A DNA stretch of 64,000 nucleotides from the NCBI RefSeq assembly GCF_001682865.1, contig NZ_MAQX01000011.1, positions 513,185 to 577,184 of the forward strand, written 5' to 3'. The notes beneath the pieces were generated by a model, which did no database searches, had not been told where the DNA came from, and saw only the letters and a program-made list of their open reading frames with translations. The DNA comes from Bacillus sp. FJAT-26390 (GTDB taxonomy: Bacteria; Bacillota; Bacilli; Paenibacillales; Paenibacillaceae). Made by a program: the position numbers and the translations under genes. Within the stretch, counting starts at the first letter, position 1. Each line of letters begins with the position of its first letter. This document shows positions 14,548 through 23,811 of the stretch, in pieces.

Positions 14548-15222
14548 TTATTGTTTTGCCTGTCCGCTAACTCTCCGCAGTTCATTCGCCAGCCGCTTAA
14601 ACTCCGCCCGACTAACGCCATCGCTTGCCGCCATGTATGACGCGGATAGAAATGCGATGATCTTATTTGCGTCAGATTGCGCTAAAAGTTTCGTCAATTC
14701 GTCTTCCTCCTCTTTCAGAATCTGCGGAACTAACTTTGCCGCGACCGCTGCTTTGAACGCAGTCCAGCCCAACCATGTGCCTTTGTTATACATAAGTCGC
14801 GGGCATATCTTGCCGTTCCAATCGTAATGGCGCCGCAGCCGATCTACTCCCCATCCTCGAGCCTTGAGCATGTTTGCTACCAGCTCCGCAGCATTGTCGA
14901 GTGTCTTGGCATAGTTGCCATTCTCGCAAATTTCAATGCCGATTGAAGTGCGATTACCACTCATCGATTCATTGCCGTCACCAGCATGCCAACCATTCTC
15001 GTTAAGGGGCAAGCACTCAATCGCACCGTGCTCGTCCACCGCGATATGGTAAGAGGCCACCCGGCTATTCGATGGATTTGTAAGCCATGCACGTTCGTTC
15101 TTGGCCGAGCTTGTCGGATTGCCTGTGTTATGAATCGTAATCGTTGTTGCGTTCAGCGCGTGGCCCGGCCTGCGGTTGAGTGGCGTTGTCTTCGGAATGT
15201 GATCAATCGTATAGTTAACCAC
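14548..15222 (-). CDS. endolysin, N-acetylmuramoyl-L-alanine amidase
   Basis: Start at GTG 15220-15222, nine bases after GGAGGAAAAG, overlapping the holin stop. The protein (~224 aa) has an Amidase_2/PGRP domain: zinc ligands in TITIHNTGN and RRHYDWNGKICPR, with SYHIAVDEHG, NGWHAGDG and SIGIEICENG between. The C-terminal ~60 residues are a short helical tail rather than a known wall-binding repeat. It cuts the MurNAc-L-Ala bond at lysis. Confidence 0.93.
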   Translation of the reverse strand: MVNYTIDHIPKTTPLNRRPGHALNATTITIHNTGNPTSSAKNERAWLTNPSNSRVASYHIAVDEHGAIECLPLNENGWHAGDGNESMSGNRTSIGIEICENGNYAKTLDNAAELVANMLKARGWGVDRLRRHYDWNGKICPRLMYNKGTWLGWTAFKAAVAAKLVPQILKEEEDELTKLLAQSDANKIIAFLSASYMAASDGVSRAEFKRLANELRRVSGQAKQ

Positions 15223-15691
15223 CGTCCTTTTCCTCCCCAGTAACGCCGCCACGCTGTGCCGCCCGCTCAATTTTCTTATTCAATTCACTGCCTACCCATT
15301 TGAGAATAGCTTCAAACACATTCAGCGGCAGCCAGTTTCCCCAGCCTGCCCGGATTGAATTGGCAATCATCGATTGAATAATATGATATAAAAGACCGGC
15401 AGTGAGTGCACCGAACAAAATCCCCGGCAGACTAAAAACCACGTCAAGCAAATGGCCCCCTGCTGGCAGCGCGAGCATGAACACAGTTCTGAAAATACCA
15501 TCAATGCCATAGGAGCTGCCGTAACTGTTATCCTTTTTAGATGCACGGATGCCGCTTATCCAATCCATCAAAATAAAAAACGTCAGTGCGATCATCGAGG
15601 CATACACGGCTTCACCTGCTCCATAAGCAAATTCAAATACTGGTACTAATATAGCTCCGATTGTTGTAAAGCTAAGTTGAACCTTGTTCAC
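15215..15691 (-). CDS. holin, phi105/toxin-secretion holin family
   Basis: GTG at 15689-15691 six bases after GGGGAGGG; the longer frame upstream lacks a ribosome site. About 158 residues with four hydrophobic segments and IALTFFILMDWISGIRASKKDNSYGSSYGIDGI, the signature of the phage_holin_4 (PF05105-type) family. The C-terminus is polar (GVTGEEKDGG). It overlaps the amidase gene, forming the lysis cassette. Confidence 0.88.
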   Translation of the reverse strand: MNKVQLSFTTIGAILVPVFEFAYGAGEAVYASMIALTFFILMDWISGIRASKKDNSYGSSYGIDGIFRTVFMLALPAGGHLLDVVFSLPGILFGALTAGLLYHIIQSMIANSIRAGWGNWLPLNVFEAILKWVGSELNKKIERAAQRGGVTGEEKDGG

Positions 15692-15710
15692 GTTGTTCCC
15701 TCCCCATAAT

Positions 15711-15736
15711 AAAAGGCCCCCGCTTTTGCGGAAGCC
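15711..15736 (-). terminator. terminator after tail genes
   Basis: On the minus strand GGCTTCCGC-aaaa-GCGGGGGCC is followed by TTTTATT, immediately after the XkdX-like stop at 15738. It separates the tail operon from the holin gene. Confidence 0.75.
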
Positions 15737-15737
15737 C

Positions 15738-15887
15738 CTATACAATACCTTCATGCGTGAATGTCTCGCCCGTTATCTCTTCGTACTGCACATCGGTTAT
15801 CTTGTTCGCCTGCACGAAAACTGCGACATTATCTTTGTTGTAGCGATCATTATCATAATAGCGCTTGACCAGTGTAAACCAATCCAT
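15738..15887 (-). CDS. xkdX: XkdX family protein, 49 aa
   Basis: ATG at 15885-15887 after AAGGGGTG. The 49 residues begin MDWFTLVKRYYDNDRY and continue with FVQANKITDVQYEEITGE, the pattern of the short XkdX proteins that end tail operons in PBSX and many Bacillus phages. Role unknown. The ATG touches the stop codon of the XkdW-like gene. Confidence 0.85.
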   Translation of the reverse strand: MDWFTLVKRYYDNDRYNKDNVAVFVQANKITDVQYEEITGETFTHEGIV

Positions 15888-16276
15888 TACAGCACCCCTT
15901 CCAATACTAAAGTAAGCATCAAGTCAGCTTGCGCCTGCTCCGATTGATCAAGGCGAATATTTGTATTTGCGACTTCAAGAGCCATCATTGCATTTTCAGC
16001 TTCTAGTTGCTCGATCCTCAATTGATCCGGCGTCTTCGGAACCTCCGGCAATGGCGGCGTGACTACGTCAATATCTGCGGATAAGAATTTTCCAACCACG
16101 TCAACGAACACAATTACGGAGCCGCCGTTTACATGCGAGTACCAAATAACCTTTGCTGTTTCTGCATCCTCAACTATGCAGCTCGCGGACGTTTCAGGAA
16201 GCTCTATGAACTCCACGCCGCCCATTGAAGCGCTCAATAACTTTCCTGTCGAAATCTCATACTCAATCAATAACAT
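15887..16276 (-). CDS. XkdW-like tail protein
   Basis: 129 residues: a beta-rich N-terminal part (MLLIEYEISTGKLLSASMGG...) and a C-terminal coiled coil TPDQLRIEQLEAENAMMALEVANTNI. This combination directly upstream of xkdX is typical of XkdW-type baseplate or fibre-associated proteins in Firmicutes phages. No enzymatic motif. Confidence 0.65.
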   Translation of the reverse strand: MLLIEYEISTGKLLSASMGGVEFIELPETSASCIVEDAETAKVIWYSHVNGGSVIVFVDVVGKFLSADIDVVTPPLPEVPKTPDQLRIEQLEAENAMMALEVANTNIRLDQSEQAQADLMLTLVLEGVL

Positions 16277-16288
16277 ACAATTCGCCCC

Positions 16289-17344
16289 CTAAATTAGATA
16301 AGCCGCGACATTCGCAAACGGATTGTCGTATACTTCCGTGCCACATAAAGTCACGTTCCTTATATACCCTGTGCTTCCTGCTTGTATTTGGATGTTTACA
16401 AAATCGCCTTGAGTTACTACAACTTCAAGATCGAACGAGAAAGCTGAATAGGTTTGGCTTGTCGTTTGGACGAATCCTGCTTGTCGGTCGCCATTTACAT
16501 AAGCTGCTATAGTAGTTGATGAACCCACCGTTCCACCCGCCTTGTATTCCCCTTTAAGGCGATACTTCCCCGTATGTTTGACGGTGAAGCGTTCGACAGT
16601 GACGCTTACGCCTGTAGCTTTTTCTGTTGGCAATGACATAATTACCGTGTCGCTAGGAACCATGAACGTTTGATGTAGTGCCACCCACGGCGTCCAAACT
16701 CCAATAACCTTTGTTCTCGTCCATGCTCTATTTGTCGAAAATTCATAAGCTGTTTGTCTCGCCCAATTCACGTCTAATTGAATGTGATCTATAAAAAAGT
16801 CCGTCGAAACTATAGGGGTGTTCGTGCAAGTAGCGTTTGCCCAAAAACGCCCGCTAACAGCTATGTCATTAACGTTTGTGCCATTTCCAAGCGTGTTCGT
16901 TTCATTGCTAACCTGTGTCCAAGCCGTCCAAGTGCCGTTTAAATTACGCCTTGTCCATATACGGTTATCCGCTCCGCTATACGCCACTTGCATGCAGTAG
17001 ACAGAAGACGTCCCGCCGTTGATGTTAATGACGTCTACATAGAAGTTCAAACCAGCAAGTGGTAAATTGGTAGGCGTGGTGCAATAATAACGCCCCGTAG
17101 CCGTTAATGTATTTAGGTTTGGACTAGCTAGAATCGTTGTATTCGCCTTGTCAGCGTTAGCGGCGGCGGCTTGTATCCCGGTCTCTAGCTGGTTCATAGC
17201 GGCGGCGTTGATAGGAGTTCCCGCTTGAGTAATCGTCCCTGGCTTAGCTACAAGAGTTACTTCTGACGCGGTCTCTCCTGTTTTGGTGTAAAGATTCGGG
17301 GTAGCTACCGCTCTGTCTACCCAAACTCTAGGCGTGTAAGCCAT
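16289..17344 (-). CDS. tail fibre protein with pyocin-knob domains
   Basis: 351 residues. The N-terminus MAYTPRVWVDRAVATPNLYT...TQAGTPINAAAMNQLETGI is the usual virion-attachment segment. Two repeats with RYYCTTPTNLPLAGLNFYVDVI...RIWTRRNLNGTWTAWTQ and RFWANATCTNTP...AWTRTKVIGVWTPWV are pyocin-knob domains found in receptor-binding fibres. The last ~120 residues form a C1q/TNF-like beta domain (VERFTVKHTGKYRLKGEY). Probably the host receptor-binding protein. Confidence 0.85.
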   Translation of the reverse strand: MAYTPRVWVDRAVATPNLYTKTGETASEVTLVAKPGTITQAGTPINAAAMNQLETGIQAAAANADKANTTILASPNLNTLTATGRYYCTTPTNLPLAGLNFYVDVININGGTSSVYCMQVAYSGADNRIWTRRNLNGTWTAWTQVSNETNTLGNGTNVNDIAVSGRFWANATCTNTPIVSTDFFIDHIQLDVNWARQTAYEFSTNRAWTRTKVIGVWTPWVALHQTFMVPSDTVIMSLPTEKATGVSVTVERFTVKHTGKYRLKGEYKAGGTVGSSTTIAAYVNGDRQAGFVQTTSQTYSAFSFDLEVVVTQGDFVNIQIQAGSTGYIRNVTLCGTEVYDNPFANVAAYLI

Positions 17345-17752
17345 TTATATAATTCCTCCCCCGTCCCCGCATATTGTAGCTCCGCAGTAGCGAAAGCTTT
17401 GATACACGATCAGACCATAGTCCATAAGTAATTTAATATTTTGCTCGATCCGGATAGCGTCGAGATTGTCGAAGCCTTTTCCAAGCGCCCAAACCTTTTT
17501 AGCCTGGTAGTCCGGCGGCGTGAGGAACGACAGCCGCATCGTATCAATGTTATTCTCGATACGGTTGATGCTGGTCAGCGTATCGACATAGGTTTGAGTC
17601 CGATTAGTGACCGACGTAAGTGCGGGTATTGTATACTGGATGCTGTTCAAATACGAAACAACCTCGACAATATTATTTTCAATGCGGTTCCAATCTGCTG
17701 CATTGATTCTGTCCGAGCTAGCCCAATCCAGTTTAGGAGCAATCCACGCCAT
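17345..17752 (-). CDS. tail fibre-associated protein, 135 aa
   Basis: Begins MAWIAPKLDWASSDRINAADWNRIENNI, a motif shared by many Firmicutes phage tail-tip accessory proteins, and repeats a DNLDAIRIEQNIKLL version of it later, so the protein has two copies of a RIExNI helix. It lies between the tail-tip protein and the fibre, with abutting stop and start codons. Likely a linker between tail tip and fibre. Confidence 0.65.
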   Translation of the reverse strand: MAWIAPKLDWASSDRINAADWNRIENNIVEVVSYLNSIQYTIPALTSVTNRTQTYVDTLTSINRIENNIDTMRLSFLTPPDYQAKKVWALGKGFDNLDAIRIEQNIKLLMDYGLIVYQSFRYCGATICGDGGGII

Positions 17753-19323
17753 TAGTTCACCGCTCCTTTTGCCTCTGTGCGAGCCTGCAAATACCCCTCG
17801 TAATCGATTTCCGTTTTGGTTATCATCGCCGTCATGCTGCTGCCGTAGCTGTTTTCAATGGATATCACGTCACCCAGTTCATACGATGGGTCTCCCCGCC
17901 AATTCGCTGAATACTTGGCTCTGTACTGCCTCTGTGCAAGAATCCAATTTGCGACCGTTAAAGCAGCGGCGGACGAATTGATCAAAGTATTCTCTTCTAG
18001 CTTGAGAACTTCGCCGCTGTCCACACCTGCCGCCGTGACTGTCGATGTGCCGGACGTTTCAAGGGTAGTCCAATAATTAACATCCACACGCTTCACAACG
18101 CCCTCTAGCTCAATCTTAGGCTCCGTGTACATGTTATCGAAATCAAGACCAGCAGCCGGAGCACTGAACGCCACCCGCTTGAGCGTGATTACATTGTCGC
18201 GGGTTACGAATATATTGCAGCAACCAGCGATAGCAACCATTTGAATAATCGTTCGACAATCCGTTTTCTTAACTAATCCGCTGGTCATGACGCTGTTCAA
18301 TGCCGGGTCAATACTAAAGTTTTTAATGCCACAGTAATTGAAAACCAATATAGCTACTTGCGCGAGGGTCGCCGTTGAAGGGACTAAACTTTCCATGAAA
18401 TAGTTAGCCATCAAGTCAAGGTTTGTCCGAGCTGTAAACGACGCTAGCAATGAACCTTCCTCAGATGCCCACTCAGAGAGCAAGTAACGACCAACAGGCA
18501 CGAACTCGAATATGTTTGGCGCGACCTCGAAGCCGATCTCGGCAACGACCTCTTGCCGCTGCTGCAAGTACTTCACATATCCGGCTGGGTTTAAAATATT
18601 GAAAACGCGGTCGCTATTATCAACAGAGAAACGGAACTCAGGAGAAGGAAGCGCCCCGCTCGTCATGTCCATCTCTTCGACCATGTTTAATCGAATAATC
18701 TCGTTGTCCGTGTACAATCTCACGTAACCAAAATCAACCTCAAGCACCCGCGCCCGGCGATTGCCTACACTCCATTTGTTGATTGTGACGATTATCTTTT
18801 TGTAGTTATCAAACGGGCCGAACAAGGGGTACAGGGCCAACGTATTTCCTGTAACGTCAACGCTTTTGATTAGCGCGTTCGCGGCGTTATAGGTGCTTAT
18901 GTTGAAGTCGGTCGCGTACTCATTGTTAAACTGGTCAAACGTCACCGTAATGCCAGCGCTTGAGTGCAGCCCACCGAATGTTATGGCTATCGTTCGAGCT
19001 GGCGAGAATACGCCATCCGCTCCGCATAAGGCATTGGAAACATAACCCGTTTCGCCATTGTTGGCAGGCAGTGCGTCCGGGAAGGAGAATGTACCGTCAA
19101 GTCGGAAGCGATCCTGCTCAAGCGTGGCAAGATTGTAAGAGGCGATTCGCTTCTTATTTATTACTTGTGCCTTTTGGCTCAAATTGGCATGCTCTGTCGT
19201 TACCGTGTTATCAATGACGTCAGCAACGGCGGATACGTCGGAAATGTCGAACATGACGCGAGCGGTAGCGTTGCGAGTGGATGCATAGCCCGCATCTTTG
19301 AAAGCCTGTGATGTTGGGTACAT
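17752..19323 (-). CDS. tail tip / tail-associated structural protein
   Basis: 523 residues. The N-terminal half is beta-rich (ARVMFDISDVSAVADVID..., then a discoidin-like GGLHSSAGITVTFDQFNNEYATDF region). The C-terminal half (FVPVGRYLLSEWASEEGSLLASFTA ... WRGDPSYELGDVISIENSYG) looks like the hub domain of gp27/Tal-type tail proteins. It follows the tape measure and a small tail protein, the position of Dit/Tal genes in siphoviruses. No peptidoglycan-hydrolase domain is present. Confidence 0.7.
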   Translation of the reverse strand: MYPTSQAFKDAGYASTRNATARVMFDISDVSAVADVIDNTVTTEHANLSQKAQVINKKRIASYNLATLEQDRFRLDGTFSFPDALPANNGETGYVSNALCGADGVFSPARTIAITFGGLHSSAGITVTFDQFNNEYATDFNISTYNAANALIKSVDVTGNTLALYPLFGPFDNYKKIIVTINKWSVGNRRARVLEVDFGYVRLYTDNEIIRLNMVEEMDMTSGALPSPEFRFSVDNSDRVFNILNPAGYVKYLQQRQEVVAEIGFEVAPNIFEFVPVGRYLLSEWASEEGSLLASFTARTNLDLMANYFMESLVPSTATLAQVAILVFNYCGIKNFSIDPALNSVMTSGLVKKTDCRTIIQMVAIAGCCNIFVTRDNVITLKRVAFSAPAAGLDFDNMYTEPKIELEGVVKRVDVNYWTTLETSGTSTVTAAGVDSGEVLKLEENTLINSSAAALTVANWILAQRQYRAKYSANWRGDPSYELGDVISIENSYGSSMTAMITKTEIDYEGYLQARTEAKGAVN

Positions 19324-19331
19324 GCGCCCGC

Positions 19332-19682
19332 CTACCTTTCGATGATGTTAAATTTCAAATCCTTGTATCTCATGGTGCCGTTGATGAAACTTAAGGCCGG
19401 GGCCGAAACATCGCCCCGGTAAAACTCCGCAGTTCTGAACGCGCCTGTCTGCGGCTCGAAGTACGTCGCCTCGAAGAAATTAACCTTGACCGCTGTCAGA
19501 ACTTGAGAGGCTTGCGCTTGTGTCAAATAAACCCATGTAAGGTCAATCTTATCTTTCGTTGCTATAAGCTCCTTGAGCATCTTTCCACGCGCATTCCGTT
19601 CGGCTTTAACGATATCCTGCTTGCTGACTGTGTAATCCGCAGGGGTCGGCAAATCAACCCCGTTAATACTTAGCAGAGCCAC
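19332..19682 (-). CDS. phage tail protein, DUF6711-like
   Basis: 116 residues starting MALLSINGVDLPTPADYTVS, with RNARGKMLKELIATKDKIDLTWVYLTQAQ. The short (Val/Ile)NGVxLPTP opening and position just after the tape measure match the DUF6711 tail proteins of Bacillus and Paenibacillus phages, which probably form part of the distal tail ring. Confidence 0.75.
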   Translation of the reverse strand: MALLSINGVDLPTPADYTVSKQDIVKAERNARGKMLKELIATKDKIDLTWVYLTQAQASQVLTAVKVNFFEATYFEPQTGAFRTAEFYRGDVSAPALSFINGTMRYKDLKFNIIER

Positions 19683-19694
19683 GCCAACCCCTCC

Positions 19695-22319
19695 TTATGT
19701 TGTTTTGATCATAGAACCGCCTAGTCGACTGCTCTCGTTGCTGGTGTATTTTGCGGAAGCTCTAGCAAGCGCAACGCCGTCGAGATAAATGTTACTTCCT
19801 TCGCCTCTGTTTTGGCCTTGACCCATTGTTATGGCAGTCATTACAGCCGTGCCGAGAGCCGAAGCCACCTTGTCGACGAACGAAGTATTTTCAAGAGGCA
19901 TGACCAATTCACTTCCTGCCTCGCCTGCGATGAAGTTACCCATGTTCGTTGTGCCTTTAGTGATGCCGCCGCGTGCCAGTTTCGGAAGTGTCGGCAATTT
20001 AATACCAACTTCCCCGCCTCCTAGTGCCTTCGGAAGTTTGATCGTTGACAAAGAACTGATCGATTCAAGAACTTTATTAACCATATCAATGACATCATTG
20101 AGCGGTTTTTTAATAACTGTAGCGAACGAGTTTGCAGCCGTTTCGACAGCGGAGGTTATTCCCTTCCACATGTCTTTAGTGCCTTCTTTCAAATTGCGCC
20201 AAACATTCATAACAGTCTCAATAATTCCGCTGAAATCAAACGAAACGATACCGTTCCATAGTTCGGATACTGTAGCCTTAATGCTTTCCCACTCGACCCG
20301 CGTTGCCTCCTTAACACCATTCCATGTATTCGCGACCATATTCAACATGGAATCCCACGAGACAGCAGTAGCGAAGGTGTTCCACTTGTCAGAAACGGAT
20401 TGAACAATATCTCTCCATGCTGTGGTCGTACTCGTTTTAATAGATGCCCACGTGTTGGCGGTCACAGTTTTTATGCCGTCCCACTTGACGAAGGTTAGGA
20501 AGCTATCCCAAATGCCGGACACCGTCGTTTTGATGCTTTCCCACTCTTCACTAGTCTTCGTTTTAATTGCGCCCCAAACATTCGAAACAACTTCCTTGAT
20601 GGAGTCCCATTTAACTCCAGTCTTGATACCTTCCCATACTTCGTTGATATTGGAACGCATCGCTTCCCAGTTTTCATTGGTATTGTCTTTCGTTTCTTTC
20701 ATGCGGGATGTGATCTTGTCTTTGATGTAATCAGCGAAGTCCGATACCTCTACCTTAGTCGGGTCGCCGTAGGCTTTGACGTCGGCCTTGAACTGCTGCC
20801 ATACTTTCGTGAAATCTTCTTTAAGCTTCTTCATTGCGTCACCAAACGCGGGAAGGAGCATGTACGCTATACCGTTGAGCGTGTCATAAAAACCCTCGGC
20901 TATTAACTCGACTCCTTGAAATGCTTTTTTGAAGTCACCTCTTAAAATACCGTCTAAAAGCTTGAGGGCGCCCGCGACCATGTCTATTTGTCCGCTCAAG
21001 AAAGTCATGAACCCGGCGAACTGCGAAACAGTAGCATCTTTGAAAAGTTTGATTATATTGCCTAGAAAGCCCTCAACCGCCTTATTGCCTTTCAATCCGC
21101 CGATAGCTTCTTTTAAGCTCTCAAACGACCTTTTGACCTCGTTTATCGCATCGACTGCCCGCTTTTTGTCTGCTTCTTTGAATAGGTCTTTGAAAGCTTC
21201 CCTCATACGTTTCGCGACTTCCTCGGCTTTTTTAGCAGCCGCGTCCAAAACAGTATTAATGCCGCCGGGATCGGCACCCATTACATTCGGACCGCCGATG
21301 TCGCCCGCCGAACCAGCGCTTTCCTTATCGTCGCTGCCTGAATCCTCTTGGAGCGTGTGCACTTCATCGAAACCTTGCAAATTACTCGCTGCCTTCTTCG
21401 CCTTCTTCCCTGCCTTCTCGTAAGAGTCGCCAAGGCCATCCACCGAATCGATTACCGCCGGAGCTACACCAGCCTCTACCTTCATGCCAAATAGCCCGCG
21501 CATGAAGGCGGACACTTGTTTGAATACGGCCTCCACCGCTCGCGCCATCGTAGTTAGCAACGGTAAAACGGTATTGAGTATAGGCAGGAATGCTTCGCCT
21601 AAAGCAAGCTTTACGTCAGCTAGAGCAGCGACAAATCCACCTTTTAACAGTGCGGTGTTTTTTGCGATCTCCGTTCCGAAGTTGTTTGTCACCGAATCCA
21701 GTATGTGATGATAGAGGATTGTTTTCTTCATACCCTCTGACATCGAATCCCACGGCTGATTGTTTGCCAGCTCTTTGTATGCTTTCGACTGCATGATAGC
21801 CGCAACCCGGACGTTTACGCCCAGCTCGTCCGCGCCGTCGGCTTCTTGGTTCATTGCCGATCTCATACGGTCTGAAATCTCAATCGAACTCATGCCCGTT
21901 TTGCTTCGTATGATTGCAGCTGCTTTGATTAATGACATTGTTTTTTGAAGCAAATCCTGGTCGGTTTTGGCGATGGATTTAAGCCGTAGCGAGTAGTTGT
22001 TAGCCATGCCCGCGACTTCTAATTTGGAGAAGCCCATAGCGTCACCAACCGTGTTCTGCCATTTCTTAAAATCGTTCATGGAGTTACCCAGCGTATTGCT
22101 AATCGTCCCCATTAATGCCTCGAACTTAATAGCATCCTCGGAAGCGTCCGCGAAAACTCCGCCTAGCCCGATCCCCGCAAGCACGGTAGCTAGTCCAGCG
22201 AGTGAAGCTTTCATGCCGATTTTAAACTTGTCCAAATCGCTAGTAGCCCGCCTTAATTCCCTTCTCATTGCTGAGAAATCGGCACCAGCACGCACCATTA
22301 ACTGCCTAACTAATGCCAC
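19695..22319 (-). CDS. tape measure protein
   Basis: 874 residues: an N-terminal coiled-coil and Gly/Ala-rich hydrophobic segment (KASLAGLATVLAGIGLGGVFADAS), a DELGVNVRVAAIMQSKAYKEL region typical of phage tape measures, and a long helical middle with Trp repeats (about 550-700; for example NVWGAIKTKT, NTWASIKTS, NTWNGVKEA at ~40-residue spacing). A Gly-rich C-terminus carries LARGGITKG...IAGEAGSELVMPL. At 0.15 nm per residue it predicts a tail of about 130 nm. It is translated after the chaperone pair gpG/gpGT. Confidence 0.95.
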   Translation of the reverse strand: MALVRQLMVRAGADFSAMRRELRRATSDLDKFKIGMKASLAGLATVLAGIGLGGVFADASEDAIKFEALMGTISNTLGNSMNDFKKWQNTVGDAMGFSKLEVAGMANNYSLRLKSIAKTDQDLLQKTMSLIKAAAIIRSKTGMSSIEISDRMRSAMNQEADGADELGVNVRVAAIMQSKAYKELANNQPWDSMSEGMKKTILYHHILDSVTNNFGTEIAKNTALLKGGFVAALADVKLALGEAFLPILNTVLPLLTTMARAVEAVFKQVSAFMRGLFGMKVEAGVAPAVIDSVDGLGDSYEKAGKKAKKAASNLQGFDEVHTLQEDSGSDDKESAGSAGDIGGPNVMGADPGGINTVLDAAAKKAEEVAKRMREAFKDLFKEADKKRAVDAINEVKRSFESLKEAIGGLKGNKAVEGFLGNIIKLFKDATVSQFAGFMTFLSGQIDMVAGALKLLDGILRGDFKKAFQGVELIAEGFYDTLNGIAYMLLPAFGDAMKKLKEDFTKVWQQFKADVKAYGDPTKVEVSDFADYIKDKITSRMKETKDNTNENWEAMRSNINEVWEGIKTGVKWDSIKEVVSNVWGAIKTKTSEEWESIKTTVSGIWDSFLTFVKWDGIKTVTANTWASIKTSTTTAWRDIVQSVSDKWNTFATAVSWDSMLNMVANTWNGVKEATRVEWESIKATVSELWNGIVSFDFSGIIETVMNVWRNLKEGTKDMWKGITSAVETAANSFATVIKKPLNDVIDMVNKVLESISSLSTIKLPKALGGGEVGIKLPTLPKLARGGITKGTTNMGNFIAGEAGSELVMPLENTSFVDKVASALGTAVMTAITMGQGQNRGEGSNIYLDGVALARASAKYTSNESSRLGGSMIKTT

Positions 22320-22334
22320 GCATATTCCTCCTTT

Positions 22335-23011
22335 CTAGTAAACTGTCCCGCCAAGCTTTGCGTTTAGCGCCATTACCATAGCTTTCATTTCTTCCTCCGG
22401 CTGCGGCTCTTTCGGCTTCTTAGCGGTCGGTTCATCTTCACCGAGCTTGAAACCGAATGCTTCTTCGAAGGTTGGGAATTTCTTGAGTAACGGCAGCTTA
22501 GCGCCGATGTAAGTAAGTAACGCCCGCTCTTTCTCCGCATCGTCTTTCGCTGCATAAAACTCTTCAATGTGCATGTTTAGTTCGTGCGGGGTCATGTCGT
22601 CGTACTCATCCGGCCTAATCCCTACGCGGATCGACATTCGTTTCGATTTGTCCCAATCCCACGGTTCTGGCTCGCTTACTTCCCCGCGTTTCCCTCTGCG
22701 CCCTCTTGTTGACCAAACGCATTAGTCATGGCTTGGGTCATTTTATCCAAGTAGTATTTCGGGGTCGGAGCAAGGTCTAGCAAGTCCTCCATGTCCTTAA
22801 GCTCAAGCTTGCCGCCATGGTTCTTTTTGTCGTCAGACTCCAAGCCGTAGAAGATTATTTCCTCCATAATGTTCATATCTAGTTCGCCATCGATTAAGCT
22901 TTCGACACTCTTCCCTGTCTTCGCAGCAAGGCGTTTCAGGGCTTTATGTCCGTACCGCAATTCACGTTCCGTATCGAGAGTGATCATTACAACGTCGTTA
23001 TTCTTTTCCAT
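22335..23011 (-). CDS. tail assembly chaperone, -1 frameshift fusion (gpGT-like)
   Basis: This entry is the frameshifted product. Ribosomes slip -1 on GGGAAAC (22688-22694) near the end of the first frame (stop 22676), giving RGEVSEPEPWDWDKSKR and then the second frame (SIRVGIRPDEYDDMTPHELNMHIEEFYAA... to 22335). A GT fusion with PWDW at the junction is characteristic of siphovirus tail chaperones, which wrap the tape measure during assembly. The second frame alone has ATG at 22637 but no good ribosome site. Confidence 0.8.
22676..23011 (-). CDS. tail assembly chaperone, short form (gpG-like)
   Basis: 111 residues, helical (RELRYGHKALKRLAAKTGKSVESLIDGELDMNIMEEIIFYGL...), located between the tail tube and tape measure genes as in lambda G. 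Its last codons overlap the slippery site and it stops at TAA 22676-22678 when no frameshift occurs. Expected to be made in excess over the fusion. Confidence 0.85.
   Translation of the reverse strand: MEKNNDVVMITLDTERELRYGHKALKRLAAKTGKSVESLIDGELDMNIMEEIIFYGLESDDKKNHGGKLELKDMEDLLDLAPTPKYYLDKMTQAMTNAFGQQEGAEGNAGK
22688..22694 (-). other. programmed -1 frameshift slippery heptamer
   Basis: Minus-strand GGGAAAC lies in register as G GGA AAC (X XXY YYZ) ten bases before the zero-frame stop, and the -1 frame is open into the downstream chaperone frame. This is one of the classic phage slippery heptamers. Confidence 0.8.
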
Positions 23012-23052
23012 CGTTTTTAGCCTCCGTCATAGTGGTTTGTGCGTGCTTTTAA

Positions 23053-23088
23053 ACAAAAATAAGGCCGGAACGCTGGCGCTCCGACCTT
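23053..23088 (-). terminator. terminator after the tail tube gene
   Basis: Minus-strand AAGGTCGGAGC and GTTCCGGCCTT pair around a short loop, then TATTTTTGTTT. It directly follows the tail tube stop at 23095 and probably sets the high tube-to-chaperone expression ratio. Confidence 0.85.
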
Positions 23089-23094
23089 TAATAA

Positions 23095-23799
23095 TTAGGC
23101 TGTCTTGATTACAACGACTTCATAAACCTTCGCGGATTTGCTTGCCTCGTATGCGATGATAGTCAGCTTCCTACCGACGTTCAGCGTCAGCGCAATAGCT
23201 ACCGAAGGTGATCCCGTAACAAGGTCTTGAGCGTAAACACCGTCAACATACAGCTTAAGCGTGTGAGCCGCAGCCGTAGCCGTCACTGTTGCCGTCGTAG
23301 CAGTCACGCCGCTATAACTGTAAGAACGGTTGCCGACTGCAAAGGCCGGAGCCAGAGCGCCGCCAGCAGCCGTAAGAACGAGTGCCGTCAAGCCGCCTGA
23401 TTGCGTGATTCCGAAGGAAGGAGCGCCGGATACTTTAATCGTCCCCTCGAAAGATACCGTGCCCTCAAGTTCGGCTGCTGTAGTGAATCCAGTAACAACG
23501 CCGTTAAATGTCCACGATCCGCCGCTTGGAAAAGTGATGATATACGAGTTAGTAGATCCATTTTCGAAAGCTGCATATAGCGCCATTTGTCCATTAGCGT
23601 CCTGTGCGTTGAAGTGTCCCGTAATGGCAACCTCTCCGGCATCTTTAAAACCGCCCATAAACTCGCGGTATCCGCCGCCGCTGGATAGATTCGTGATGTC
23701 GATCGTTTCTGCTGTTAGGCTTAAACCGTTGATTGATGTTAATTCGGTAACGACATTAGCACCGACTTGCAATGTTGTTCCTACCGCTCTTTGTGCCAC
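23095..23799 (-). CDS. major tail tube protein with C-terminal beta-sandwich
   Basis: GTG start (23797-23799) after GGGAGG. 234 residues: the tube domain (about 1-140; VGTTLQVGANVVTELTSINGLSL...GGFKDAGEVAITGHF) and an added domain (about 150-234; APAFAVGNRSYSYSGVTATTATVTATAA) resembling a cadherin-like or Ig-like beta-sandwich. Such extra domains decorate siphovirus tails and may bind carbohydrate. It is followed directly by a strong terminator. Confidence 0.88.
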   Translation of the reverse strand: MAQRAVGTTLQVGANVVTELTSINGLSLTAETIDITNLSSGGGYREFMGGFKDAGEVAITGHFNAQDANGQMALYAAFENGSTNSYIITFPSGGSWTFNGVVTGFTTAAELEGTVSFEGTIKVSGAPSFGITQSGGLTALVLTAAGGALAPAFAVGNRSYSYSGVTATTATVTATAAAHTLKLYVDGVYAQDLVTGSPSVAIALTLNVGRKLTIIAYEASKSAKVYEVVVIKTA

Positions 23800-23811
23800 G
23801 TAAAAACCTCC

